Of a DNA stretch of 64,000 nucleotides, positions 37,391 to 45,696 are shown piece after piece. The notes beneath the pieces are model-generated. The model was not told the DNA's origin. It saw nothing but the letters and a program-made list of their open reading frames with translations, and did not search any database. Numbering within the stretch: the stretch's first letter is position 1; each line of letters opens with the position of its first letter. The position numbers and the translations under genes are program-made. Origin of the DNA: Dyella silvae (lineage in GTDB: Bacteria > Pseudomonadota > Gammaproteobacteria > Xanthomonadales > Rhodanobacteraceae); contig NZ_JAPJBQ010000009.1 of the NCBI RefSeq assembly GCF_026421305.1, forward strand, positions 62,001-126,000, read 5' to 3'.

Positions 37391-38060
37391 CTCCCTCTCC
37401 CCTCCGGGGAGATGGTTGGGGTGAGGGGCGGGTGCTCGCCTCACCGCTTCATCTTTGCCGTCACCCCGGCGCAGGCCGGGGTCCAGTGACTTTGCACTTG
37501 GTTGTCGCGATACGGCGATCTGGCTCGCCTGCCGCGGGCTTCCGACCTCCTGCCGGAGGCCGGGTCACTTTCTCTTGCTTGCCCAAGAGAAAGTAACCAA
37601 AGAGAAGGGCACCCCCGCTTGGCGCTGGCCGGTGAAGCCGGCCAGTCCGTGAGGGGCGGCCGGGCTTTTCGACGGGGCTCCTGCCCCGACGAAAAGTGCC
37701 TGGCGTCCTGCCAGGCACCCCTGCGGGGCCTGATCGGCCACCCCTCACCGCCGCACAGGGGGCCCGAAGGTCAAAAGCTCAGAGCGCAAGGCTCGTGCAG
37801 CACAGCTGCACATCGAATCACGGGTCTCGATGGGGTTCATGAGGAGCTTGCTCGTGTGTAGGAGCGCACCCTGTGCGCGATCACCTGACGGAGCGGGAAT
37901 TGTGTCGTGCTTCGATCGCGCACAGGGTGCGCTCCCACCAGGGGCGGCGCGACGTCTCGTGCTTGGTCTTGAGTCCTCTCCGCGATGGCGCGTAGCGAAG
38001 CGCCTGGAAGTACCTGCTGTGTCCCACAGGGACTAGCTTCGCGTCATGGGCGGCACGTTG
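37391..38060. repeat. Modular intergenic repeat, copy 3 (about 670 bp)
   Basis: Nearly the same as copy 2 from 37391 to about 37880, including the ACTTTCTCTT box (37567-37576/37585-37594), a CTTTTCG hairpin (37665-37696) and a GTGCCTGGC/GCCAGGCAC hairpin (37696-37704/37710-37718). It continues into a REP pair (37858-37935) and the GTCCCACAGGGAC palindrome (38021-38033) shared with copy 1. The whole lies between convergent desaturase and rpmG genes; no gene is seen. Confidence 0.85.
37858..37935. repeat. Pair of inverted REP elements
   Basis: A 22-bp perfect inverted repeat (37861-37882 and 37914-37935, reading GGAGCGCACC then CTGTGCGCGATC). Each arm is itself palindromic. This is the arrangement of REP doublets (BIMEs). 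Confidence 0.8.
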
Positions 38061-38071
38061 GCGGGCAGGCA

Positions 38072-38100
38072 ACAAAAAACCCGCCTTGCGGCGGGTTTTT
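38072..38100. terminator. Bidirectional terminator after rpmG
   Basis: Stem AACCCGCC/GGCGGGTT (38078-38085/38090-38097) with a TTGC loop. T-rich on both strands: TTTTT to 38100 on plus; TTTTTTGTT on minus. It closes the rpmB-rpmG transcript. Confidence 0.9.
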
Positions 38101-38127
38101 CGTGGAAGTTAAGCAAACCCTGAGGGC

Positions 38128-38295
38128 TTACTTGATCTTGCCTTCCTTGTAGATCACATGCTTGCGAACCACCGGATCGTACTTCTTGAACTCGAACTTT
38201 TCCGGGGTGTTCTTCTTGTTCTTCTGCGTGGTGTAGAAGTGGCCGGTGCCGGCCGAAGAGATCAGGCGGATCTTGTCTTGCTTGCTGTTAGCCAT
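38128..38295 (-). CDS. rpmG: 50S ribosomal protein L33
   Basis: 55 residues, read directly from the minus strand ([18 protein letters not shown], then [18 protein letters not shown] and KKYDP, ending YKEGKIK). No Cys residues are present, so it is the zinc-free (C-minus) form. GAGGA lies 8 bases before the ATG. It follows rpmB by 10 bases, the conserved rpmB-rpmG pair, and a terminator lies beyond. Confidence 0.97.
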   Translation of the reverse strand: MANSKQDKIRLISSAGTGHFYTTQKNKKNTPEKFEFKKYDPVVRKHVIYKEGKIK

Positions 38296-38305
38296 GGCTC
38301 AATCC

Positions 38306-38542
38306 TCAGATCTTTTCGCCGCGGGCGCGCAGATCGGCAAGCACGGCTTCGATGCCGTTCTTGTCGATGGTGCGCAGGGCGTGGTTGGAAACGCGCAGCT
38401 TCACCCAGCGGTTTTCGCTCGGGACCCAGAAGCGGCGCTCGTGCAGGTTCGGCAACCAGCGGCGGCGGGTTTTGTTGTTGGCATGCGAGACGTTGTTACC
38501 GGTCTGCACACCCTTTCCGGTGACTTGGCAAATACGGGCCAT
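38306..38542 (-). CDS. rpmB: 50S ribosomal protein L28
   Basis: 78 residues from the ATG at 38542 ([22 protein letters not shown]), since the 13 codons before it are not family-like. [19 protein letters not shown] and [14 protein letters not shown] are family signatures. The single Cys indicates the zinc-free type. First gene of the rpmB-rpmG transcript. GAGG is found upstream of the ATG on the minus strand. Confidence 0.97.
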   Translation of the reverse strand: MARICQVTGKGVQTGNNVSHANNKTRRRWLPNLHERRFWVPSENRWVKLRVSNHALRTIDKNGIEAVLADLRARGEKI

Positions 38543-38860
38543 GATGACCTCCTCTAGAGCGCCTTTCAGCGCGTTTGCCACCCGTTAGCCAGGGCGGCAT
38601 CGGCCCAGCGGCGGCAGGCGCCACGCGATGCTGGTGAGTACAGCTTTCGGGTCTGCCGTGAGGTCCGTATCGCGTAGCGGACGTGCCCGAAAGATCGGGT
38701 CGGCATGGTCGAGCCGGCTATTCTCCCAGAAAAACAGGGCTGTGCGCAATATTTGATCAGCCGGGGCCGTTGCCGCATGGCGGCCCGCTGGGATGTATGG
38801 AACAATCGAAGCCTTTGCGTTTTCACGCACCGAACACTTTATTGACCGAGGTATACCCCC
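38543..38860. other. Divergent promoter region of rpmB and secB
   Basis: 318 bases without a gene. The part next to secB is AT-rich (around 38810-38860) and should contain its promoter. I see no repeats here. A 590-codon minus frame running through it and gpsA is antisense noise. Confidence 0.5.
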
Positions 38861-39352
38861 ATGGCAGACGTCTCCGCCAACGGCCAGGCTGGCCAACCGC
38901 AGCTGGTGCTGCAGAAGATCTACGTGAAGGATGTCTCTTACGAGGCGCCGAACGCCCCGCAGATCTTCCAGGAAGTCGGTGAGACCGAGATGCAGCCGCA
39001 GGTGCAGCTGAATCTGGGCCAGAAGTCCACGGACATGGGCAACGACCTGTATGAAGTGGTGCTCAGCCTCACCCTGACCTGCACCCTGGGCGAGCGCACT
39101 GCTTACCTGGCCGAAGTGCACCAGGCCGGCGTGTTCGGCATTGCAGGCTTCAGCGAAGATGACCTCGCCGGCATCCTCAACAGCTACTGCCCGAATCTGC
39201 TGTTCCCGTACGCACGCCAGCTGCTGTCCTCGCTGGTGCTCGAGGGTGGCTTCCCGCCGTTCCTGCTGCAGCCGATCAATTTCGACGCGCTGTACGCCGA
39301 ACAGCAGCGCCGCATTCTCAGCGGCAGCGCCGTCCCGACGCTCAATAGCTGA
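38861..39352 (+). CDS. secB: Protein-export chaperone SecB
   Basis: 163 residues. Tetrameric chaperone that keeps precursors unfolded and delivers them to SecA. Family segments: LQKIYVKDVSYEAPNAP (peptide-binding groove), VVLSLTLTC, EVHQAGVFGI (dimer interface), LFPYARQLLSSLVLEGGFPP and the C-terminal tail. GAGG upstream of ATG 38861. It is followed 18 bases later by gpsA, the same gene order as in many proteobacteria. Confidence 0.97.
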   Translation: MADVSANGQAGQPQLVLQKIYVKDVSYEAPNAPQIFQEVGETEMQPQVQLNLGQKSTDMGNDLYEVVLSLTLTCTLGERTAYLAEVHQAGVFGIAGFSEDDLAGILNSYCPNLLFPYARQLLSSLVLEGGFPPFLLQPINFDALYAEQQRRILSGSAVPTLNS

Positions 39353-39370
39353 TTCATAAGGGCCTGGCTC

Positions 39371-40396
39371 ATGGTTGAGCGTCCGACCCTGGCCGTCCTC
39401 GGTGCCGGCTCGTGGGGCACCGCGCTGGCGGCGCTGGCTGCCCGCAATCACGTGCCGACCCGGCTGTGGGGGCGCGATGCCTCCGCGCTGAAGGCGATGG
39501 CGGAAACCCATCGCAATCAGCGCTACCTGCCGGATGTCGAGCTGCCGTCCGAGCTGGTGTACGAACCTGACCTCGCTGCCGCCCTGCGCGGCGCGACGGT
39601 CGTGCTCATCGTCGTGCCCAGCCACGCGTTCGCCTCCATCCTGGAGGAGATCTCGCCGTATCTGGCGTCTGACGCCCGTATTGCCTGGGCCACCAAGGGT
39701 TTCGAGCCGGGCACCGGCCGTTTCCTTCACGAGCTGGTGGACGAGCGCTTCCCGGGTCGGGCTGCCGCGGTCGTCACCGGCCCGTCGTTCGCGAAGGAAG
39801 TGGCCGCTGGCCTGCCCAGCGCCGTCACCGTTCATTCGGATGACGACGTGTTCGCGCACGACCTCGCCTTGCTGCTGCACGCGCCGAACTTCCGTGCGTA
39901 CTCCGGCAGCGACGTGTTGGGCGCGGAGTTGGGCGGTGCCATGAAGAACGTGCTGGCGGTCGCCACTGGCGTCGCCGATGGCATGAATCTGGGCCTGAAC
40001 GCCCGTGCCGGCCTGATCACCCGTGGCATGAACGAAATGCTGCGACTTGGTGTGGCGCTGGGTGCCCGTCCGGAAACCCTGATGGGCCTCGCCGGTCTGG
40101 GAGATCTGGTGCTCACCTGTACCGGCGACCTGTCGCGCAACCGCCGCCTGGGTCTTGCCCTCGGTCGCGGCCAGGCGATCGACGACGCAGTGCGCGAGAT
40201 CGGCCAGGTGGTGGAAAGCGTGCTCACCGCCGACGAAGTGGCGCGTCTGGCTACCAAACACGGTCTGGATCTGCCCATCAGCAGCGGCGTACGCGCTGTG
40301 CTGCACGGCGAAGTGACGCCGGCCGAAGGGCTTAAGCGGCTGATGAGCCGCGAGCAAAAACCGGAATACCCAAAGGGCTTATTCGGCCAAGCCTGA
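39371..40396 (+). CDS. gpsA: Glycerol-3-phosphate dehydrogenase [NAD(P)+]
   Basis: 341 residues. Reduces dihydroxyacetone phosphate to sn-glycerol-3-phosphate, the substrate of PlsB (encoded at 15744-18368), for phospholipid synthesis. N-terminal NAD-binding motif [12 protein letters not shown], then [33 protein letters not shown] with the catalytic Lys, and [20 protein letters not shown]. Standard length. Co-transcribed with secB (18-base gap). Confidence 0.97.
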   Translation: MVERPTLAVLGAGSWGTALAALAARNHVPTRLWGRDASALKAMAETHRNQRYLPDVELPSELVYEPDLAAALRGATVVLIVVPSHAFASILEEISPYLASDARIAWATKGFEPGTGRFLHELVDERFPGRAAAVVTGPSFAKEVAAGLPSAVTVHSDDDVFAHDLALLLHAPNFRAYSGSDVLGAELGGAMKNVLAVATGVADGMNLGLNARAGLITRGMNEMLRLGVALGARPETLMGLAGLGDLVLTCTGDLSRNRRLGLALGRGQAIDDAVREIGQVVESVLTADEVARLATKHGLDLPISSGVRAVLHGEVTPAEGLKRLMSREQKPEYPKGLFGQA

Positions 40397-40413
40397 ACCT
40401 CGACGTCACATAC

Positions 40414-40445
40414 CTCATCGTTCGGTGGAAAAACCGGACGATGAG
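40414..40445. terminator. Hairpin downstream of gpsA
   Basis: A 13-bp stem with one mismatch (40414-40426/40433-40445) around GGAAAA, 17 bases past the gpsA stop. There is no U-tract, so its role as a terminator is uncertain. Confidence 0.4.
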
Positions 40446-40504
40446 ACGCGCACTCGTGCAAGACCCTTGCTAAGCTGGATCTTTTGGTCGCCCCTGCGGA
40501 CCGA

Positions 40505-43500
40505 ATGCGCATGCAGTCACCGGACGATAAACGGCACGACCGTCTGACCTCGCAACGCGACGAGAGCGGCGGCGAGCCTTTGCCTGGCATCTGGCGCAAG
40601 CTGCTGGCGCCGCCGGTAGCGGGTGCGCCGCATGAGCCCGCCGTGCTCGGCTTCTTCATCGAAGTGATGCCCGAGGAAGGCGTGCCCTATGCGCACGTGG
40701 ACGTCGCTCCCGTGCTGCTGACCGTGGCCGAGCAGGGCCGCTACGTGCGCCCCTCGCCGCTGGACAGCAAACATCTCTCCCAGCAACCGCTGCAGCCGCT
40801 GGAGCAGCGGCTGGCCGCCACCGTGCTCGGTTTGCCACAAAGCCTGCGCAAGAGCCGCAGCTACGCGCGCCTGACCGGCCATGTCGGCGACGCGCTGCTG
40901 GCGGAGATCCTGGACACCTGCCCGACCTTTTTGGGCGGTCTCGCCGGCCTGCGCCTGTCGCGCGCCAAGTCGCACCAGCTCAACTGGCAGTGGCATCTCG
41001 AGCAGGACGGCAGTCAGCGCCTGCTGCCTTGTCTGCCGGCCAATCACCGCCTGCTGCGCATCGACGCCTTGTGGTATCTCGACGTTGAACGCGCTGAGCT
41101 GGGCCATCTGGAAGCCCCGCTGGAAGAATCCCAGTGGCTGGACCTGCCGCCGCTCAAGCACGAATACGCCCAGACCCTGCGGCACGCGCTGCCACACAGC
41201 CGCTTGTCACATCGCTTGCCGCTGCCACAGGTGCTGGGTGAGCTGCGCCGAGCGGAGCTGGCGCCCAAGCCGGTGCTCACGCTGCACGCCTTGACCCGTC
41301 ACGCCCGTCTCGCCGCCGGCACGCCGCCGTTGGCGTACGCGCGTCTGGCTTTCGATTACGCCGGCGAACGCCTGCCGGGCCGCGGTGGTGAGCCGCTGGT
41401 GCGGCGCGTGCGCAACGGCCAACTGGTGGAAATCGCCCGCCGCCGCGCGGAAGAACTTTCCGCCATGGAACAGCTCGAACGCGCCGGCCTCACGCCCGGC
41501 GTGGATACCGAAGGCCTGCCCTGGGATCTGGCCGACACGCTGCCCGACGACGCCTGGCTGTTCCCCGGCAAGGGCTACGCGGGCGCACTGGAAGTCAACA
41601 CACCCGCCCGCTGGCTGGCGCTGCGACCCAAGCTCGAAGTCGAAGGCTTCGTGCTCGACTACGCGCCCAGCTTCCCGTTCGAAGTGCTGGAAGGTCCCGT
41701 GCGCTGGTACGGCAACGCGGTGGAAGACACCGACGACCATGCCTTTGATCTGGAAATCGGCATCGAAGTTGAAGGCAAGCGCCACAACCTGCTGCCCGCA
41801 GTGGCGCAGGCGCTGGCCGATCATCAGCTGAATCTGAGCCCGGTACCGAACGAACCGGAAGACGCCGTGTGGTACGCGCCGGTCGACGAACGCCGCCGCG
41901 TGCCCGTGCGCCTGAAAGAACTGCGCGGCCTGCTGGCGCCGTTGGCTGAATACCTCGAGCGCCCGCGCAAGACACTTCATCTGCCGCGCGTGCAGGCCGG
42001 CCGTCTGGAAGAACTGGTCGAAGCGCTGCCCACCGGCGGCGAACTCGAAGCCCCCGAAGCGCTGCGCGGCTTCACCGCACGTCTGCGCGACGCCGCCGAG
42101 CGCGCCAGCGACGCGGTGCCGGACGGGCTCACCGTCGAGTTGCGCCCGTATCAGCGCGAAGGTCTGCGCTGGCTCAACGCACTCGCCGAGGCAGGCGTAG
42201 GCGGCGTGCTCGCTGACGACATGGGTCTTGGCAAGACGCTGCAGCTCATCACGCATCTGTTGGCGCTGAAAGAGCGCGGTGCACTCACCCAGCCCGCGCT
42301 GGTGGTGGTGCCTACCAGCCTCATTCCGAACTGGCAGGCGGAAGTCGCCCGTTTTGCGCCCGCTCTGCGCGTGCTCGCCCTGCATGGCCCGCAGCGTGGC
42401 GGTGATTTCTCGCAGCTGGGTTCGCAAGACATCGTACTGACCAGCTACGCCCTGCTGCCGCGCGACGTGGTGACGCTGCGCAAACAGCCGTTCTCGCTGA
42501 TCGTGCTCGACGAAGCGCAGCAGGTGAAGAACCCGCGCACGCAGGCGCGCCGCGCCGTGTTGAGCTTGCGCGCTCCGCGTTGCATCTGTCTCACCGGCAC
42601 GCCGCTGGAAAATCATCTGGGCGAACTGTGGTCGCAGGTCGATCTGGGCGTGCCGGGTCTGCTCGGCGATGAAGGCGCGTTCCGCCGGCACTATCGCGTG
42701 CCGATCGAGCGCCATCGCGACAACGAATGCCAGGACCGGCTCAATCGCCGCCTCGCGCCTTTCATCCTGCGCCGAACCAAATCGCAGGTAGCGTCGGAGT
42801 TGCCGCCGAAGACGGAAATCACCCGTCGCGTGGTGCTCGAAGGCCGGCAGCGCGAGTTGTACGAAAGCCTGCGCCTGTCATTGGCGGAAGAGTTGCGCGA
42901 GGTGATCGCCCAACGCGGCATCTCGCACAGCGGCATCGTCGTGCTCGATGCGCTGCTCAAGTTGCGTCAGGTCTGCTGCGATCCGCGCCTCGTAAAACTG
43001 GAAGCCGCACGTGGCGTGCGCGACTCCGCCAAGTTCGAATTGCTGATGGACATGCTGCCTGCCTTGCTCGCCGAAGGCCGCAAAGTGCTGTTGTTCTCGC
43101 AGTTCACTGAAATGCTCAAGCTGATTTCGCACGAGCTCGATCGCCATCGCATTCCGTACGTCACGCTCACGGGCGAAACGCGCGACCGCGCCGAGCCGGT
43201 GCGCCAGTTCCAGGAAGGCGAAGTGCCGTTGTTCCTGCTGTCGCTGAAAGCCGGTGGCGTCGGCCTCAACCTCACGGCGGCGGATACGGTGATTCACTAC
43301 GATCCGTGGTGGAATCCGGCGGCGGAAGCACAGGCGTCCGATCGTGCGCATCGCATCGGTCAGGACAAGCCGGTGTTCGTGTTCCGCCTGATCACGGGCG
43401 GCACCGTCGAAGAGCGCATCGAAGAAATGAAGGCACGCAAGGCTGAGCTTGCCGAAGCCGTGCTCGAAGGTGGTGGTACGCGCGAGAAGCTCAGCTTCGA

Positions 43501-43537
43501 TCAGGCGGATTTGGACGCGTTGCTGGCGCCGGGTTAA
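40505..43537 (+). CDS. SNF2-family DEAD/DEAH-type helicase/translocase
   Basis: About 1010 residues; ATG 40505 or 40511 (GCGGA just upstream), a TTG at 40484 being less likely. The first half (about 1-550) is a family-specific region of unknown role. The second half is a SNF2 motor: motif I DDMGLGKT, motif II LDEAQQVKN (DEAQ rather than DEAH), motif III CLTGTPLENHLGELWSQ, motif V LLSLKAGGVGLNL and motif VI ASDRAHRIGQDKPV. Such proteins remodel DNA-bound complexes using ATP; several SNF2 relatives occur in phage defence or DNA repair islands, but here the flanks are housekeeping genes. Confidence 0.88.
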   Translation: MRMQSPDDKRHDRLTSQRDESGGEPLPGIWRKLLAPPVAGAPHEPAVLGFFIEVMPEEGVPYAHVDVAPVLLTVAEQGRYVRPSPLDSKHLSQQPLQPLEQRLAATVLGLPQSLRKSRSYARLTGHVGDALLAEILDTCPTFLGGLAGLRLSRAKSHQLNWQWHLEQDGSQRLLPCLPANHRLLRIDALWYLDVERAELGHLEAPLEESQWLDLPPLKHEYAQTLRHALPHSRLSHRLPLPQVLGELRRAELAPKPVLTLHALTRHARLAAGTPPLAYARLAFDYAGERLPGRGGEPLVRRVRNGQLVEIARRRAEELSAMEQLERAGLTPGVDTEGLPWDLADTLPDDAWLFPGKGYAGALEVNTPARWLALRPKLEVEGFVLDYAPSFPFEVLEGPVRWYGNAVEDTDDHAFDLEIGIEVEGKRHNLLPAVAQALADHQLNLSPVPNEPEDAVWYAPVDERRRVPVRLKELRGLLAPLAEYLERPRKTLHLPRVQAGRLEELVEALPTGGELEAPEALRGFTARLRDAAERASDAVPDGLTVELRPYQREGLRWLNALAEAGVGGVLADDMGLGKTLQLITHLLALKERGALTQPALVVVPTSLIPNWQAEVARFAPALRVLALHGPQRGGDFSQLGSQDIVLTSYALLPRDVVTLRKQPFSLIVLDEAQQVKNPRTQARRAVLSLRAPRCICLTGTPLENHLGELWSQVDLGVPGLLGDEGAFRRHYRVPIERHRDNECQDRLNRRLAPFILRRTKSQVASELPPKTEITRRVVLEGRQRELYESLRLSLAEELREVIAQRGISHSGIVVLDALLKLRQVCCDPRLVKLEAARGVRDSAKFELLMDMLPALLAEGRKVLLFSQFTEMLKLISHELDRHRIPYVTLTGETRDRAEPVRQFQEGEVPLFLLSLKAGGVGLNLTAADTVIHYDPWWNPAAEAQASDRAHRIGQDKPVFVFRLITGGTVEERIEEMKARKAELAEAVLEGGGTREKLSFDQADLDALLAPG

Positions 43538-43549
43538 TGCTTTTCCTGA

Positions 43550-43999
43550 CTCCCTCTCCCCTTCGGGGAGAGGGTTGGGGTGAGGGGCGGGTGCTCGCGA
43601 TCGAGCTGGTCGTCCCTCACCGTCATCCCGGCGCAGGCCGGAAGCGCTTCACAACAGCCGAAGGCTGGTCATCCAGTTTCGGGAGTGGCCAGTCATCGCC
43701 TCGGACCTTCCCGCCGGCGTGCCGCCTACGCGGCGGGCGTTTCGATCGTCTGCCGACGCTCGAGTCACTTTTCTTTTGCTGGCCCAAAAGAAAGGTAACC
43801 CAAAGAAAATGGCCTGAAAGGCTCGTAGCGTCGTGTTTAATACAAGCCTTGGGGCTTAAGTTAATCGGCACCTATCGATCCATCCGACACGCGGTACGGC
43901 TAAATCGCAACGCGCCATTGCGAAGAGGACTTAAAGCGGTGTTGCCGAAGTGCTTCACTTCTCCCTCCCCCCAAAGGGGAGTGGGAGTTAAAGCGCAGG
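43550..43999. repeat. Modular intergenic repeat, copy 4 (divergent)
   Basis: It starts with the CTCCCTCTCCCCTTCGGGGA unit and contains a variant of the hairpin box (TTTTCTTTTG near 43770 with complementary CAAAAGAAA). It ends with an inverted C-rich unit (43959-43989). Its first 100 bases match the reverse complement of the right end of copy 1, so copies are recombined modules. Lies between convergent SNF2 and lipoprotein genes. Confidence 0.75.
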
Positions 44000-44311
44000 C
44001 CGCGCGCGCAACAACGCATCCACCGCCTGCTGCCATTGCGGCGACCCCACGGGCGATTGCGGTGCCTCCTGGCCGAGCTTGTGCTGCACAGCGTGATTCC
44101 ATTCGTCGGAACCGTGATCGGGGCCGTGGCCGTCGACGCTGATGTGCAGGCGTTGATCTACCCAGTCGTACCACCCGGGCGAACCGAGCGCTGCGTTATC
44201 GGGTGCGACTTGTGCGGCCTGGGGCTTGGGTGGTTTCTGCTCAGGCGGTGGCGACGAAGGCGAGCAGCCAACGAGCAGGGCAACGGTGAGCAAAGCGAGC
44301 ATGCGGCGCAT
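43988..44311 (-). CDS. Small putative lipoprotein
   Basis: 107 residues. A lipoprotein signal (MRRMLALLTVALLVGC with lipobox LVGC), then a Pro/Gln-rich linker and a soluble part with GSPGWYDWVDQRLHIS and SPQWQQAVDALL. I do not recognise the family. The 5' region (44312-44397) is short and AT-containing. The stop codon lies at the very edge of repeat copy 4. Confidence 0.7.
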   Translation of the reverse strand: MRRMLALLTVALLVGCSPSSPPPEQKPPKPQAAQVAPDNAALGSPGWYDWVDQRLHISVDGHGPDHGSDEWNHAVQHKLGQEAPQSPVGSPQWQQAVDALLRARPAL

Positions 44312-44397
44312 GGTTGCCTCCGGTGGAGGAATCAGTCTTCGAGACTAATCGCAAACACGTGCGTTGCGGTGAATAACGCCTGACGGCAAATAGCAGA

Positions 44398-44473
44398 AGT
44401 GAGTTAAGAGGAGTGAGAAGTGAGAGTGGCAAAGACCAGCTCTTCTCTCACTTCTCACTCCTCTGAACTCACT
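44398..44473. repeat. 29-bp near-perfect inverted repeat
   Basis: Arms 44398-44426 and 44445-44473 are complementary with one mismatch; the loop is 18 bases. Made of GAGTGAGAAGTGAGAG-type purine-rich sequence. It begins 10 bases downstream of the phosphatase stop codon. No U-tract, so it is not a classic terminator. Confidence 0.8.
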
Positions 44474-44482
44474 CCTCGCTCT

Positions 44483-45166
44483 TCAGCTCCGAGCAACCAC
44501 TTCATCGATGTGTTTGAGCAAATCTGCCGGATCTTCGTAAACACGGAATGCGCCGGCGTCTTCCAATTCTTCCTGGCCGTAGCCGCCGGAAAGCAGACCG
44601 ATGCCCAGAGAGCGGGCGCGTTGTGCGGCGAGCATGTCCCAGATGCTGTCGCCGATCACCAGGCTGTAGTGAATGTCCACGCCCAGGCGTTCCGCTGCAG
44701 TAATGAACAGATCAGGATCCGGTTTGGCATGGCGCACCTGATCGCGCGTCACGACCGGCACTTTCGACGGATCGACGCCCAGCGCTTCAAGATTATGGGC
44801 GGCCGTTTGCATGCGGCCGCTGGTGGCGATGGCCCACGGAATCTCGGCGTCGGTCAGAAAGGCGAGCAGTTCGCGTGCGCCGGGCAACGGACGCACCGAA
44901 CCCTGCGTGGCCTGCCGGTTGTAGGCCTCCGCGTGCCAGGCGCGCAGGCGCGCCAGCCGCTCTTCAGTAATTTCCAGGCCGGTTTCGCGCAGCAGAATGT
45001 TGGCGAACAAGCCGCCGCTCATGCCGATCTTGCGGTGGATGCGCCACACCGAAAGATCCACGCCTTCGCGGTCCAGCGCTTCCTTCCAGGCAAGCACGTG
45101 CTGGTAGACGCTGTCGACGAGTGTGCCATCGAGGTCGAACAGGAATGCAGTGTCGGCGCGACGCAT
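44483..45166 (-). CDS. HAD-superfamily phosphatase (subfamily IA)
   Basis: 227 residues. Motif I FLFDLDGTLVDS near 8-19 (nucleophile Asp and acid Asp), motif II IATSGR near 113, motif III Lys in KPDPDLF near 147, motif IV VIGDSIWDM near 168. An alpha-helical cap lies between motifs I and II (about 20-85). It resembles phosphoglycolate phosphatase/beta-phosphoglucomutase-type enzymes, and the substrate cannot be told. The glucokinase gene nearby (45697) makes a sugar phosphate possible but not shown. Confidence 0.9.
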   Translation of the reverse strand: MRRADTAFLFDLDGTLVDSVYQHVLAWKEALDREGVDLSVWRIHRKIGMSGGLFANILLRETGLEITEERLARLRAWHAEAYNRQATQGSVRPLPGARELLAFLTDAEIPWAIATSGRMQTAAHNLEALGVDPSKVPVVTRDQVRHAKPDPDLFITAAERLGVDIHYSLVIGDSIWDMLAAQRARSLGIGLLSGGYGQEELEDAGAFRVYEDPADLLKHIDEVVARS

Positions 45167-45358
45167 GGCTATGGGCTTGATCGAGGGAGGGCGTTACAGC
45201 GTAGCACCGTGCTTGTGGGTCCCGAGAGCTGTGATGCAACGCACGCCGCTTTGTAAGGTGCCGCACGGGATGACAGAAAGCGTGCTCCGTCATCGCTAAC
45301 GTGTGCGGCGTCTAACAAGCGCTTGCCGCGCAACGATCATTCAGTCCGGGGGGACGTT

Positions 45359-45670
45359 ATGACACGCAATAGTCGATGGGCTGCCTTGGGGCTGGCGATG
45401 TCTTTGCTGGTGGGATTTGCCAACGCGCAGGGCGCCGCCGGGCGACTCGTGTTCGAGGGCAGCGTGGTGCAGGACGGCTGCAACGCAGATGTGCCGCTAT
45501 GGGGTGCGCAGGGCGGTGTGCGCAGTTGCGGTACCAGTCCTGCGGCTCGTGCCGAATATGTCGAGCACACGGCTCGGGCGACATCCGAAACGGGTATGGC
45601 CATGCTCGATTACTTTGCCGGGCGTCCCGATGGCGGCACCAAGTACCTGGTGACGCGCCAGTACCTCTGA
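45359..45670 (+). CDS. Small secreted protein with fimbrial-subunit-like start
   Basis: 103 residues from ATG 45359 with a signal peptide (MTRNSRWAALGLAMSLLVGFANA). The mature N-terminus GRLVFEGSVVQDGC matches the G-x-I-x-F-x-G-x-I-x4-C pattern of type 1 pilins, and a second Cys comes near residue 57. The protein is far shorter than a pilin (usually 150-180) and lacks the C-terminal chaperone-binding strand, so it is either a distinct small family or a remnant. No chaperone/usher genes nearby. Confidence 0.55.
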   Translation: MTRNSRWAALGLAMSLLVGFANAQGAAGRLVFEGSVVQDGCNADVPLWGAQGGVRSCGTSPAARAEYVEHTARATSETGMAMLDYFAGRPDGGTKYLVTRQYL

Positions 45671-45696
45671 ATGGAGCAGGGTGCTCGGCGAAAAGG

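Noticed and set aside
38585-40357. 590-codon frame on the minus strand over gpsA
   Set aside because: Fully antisense to gpsA (recognised protein) and continues through the secB promoter region; high GC favours such shadow frames.
41207-42715. 502-codon minus frame over the SNF2 helicase
   Set aside because: Antisense to the helicase motifs; no independent evidence.
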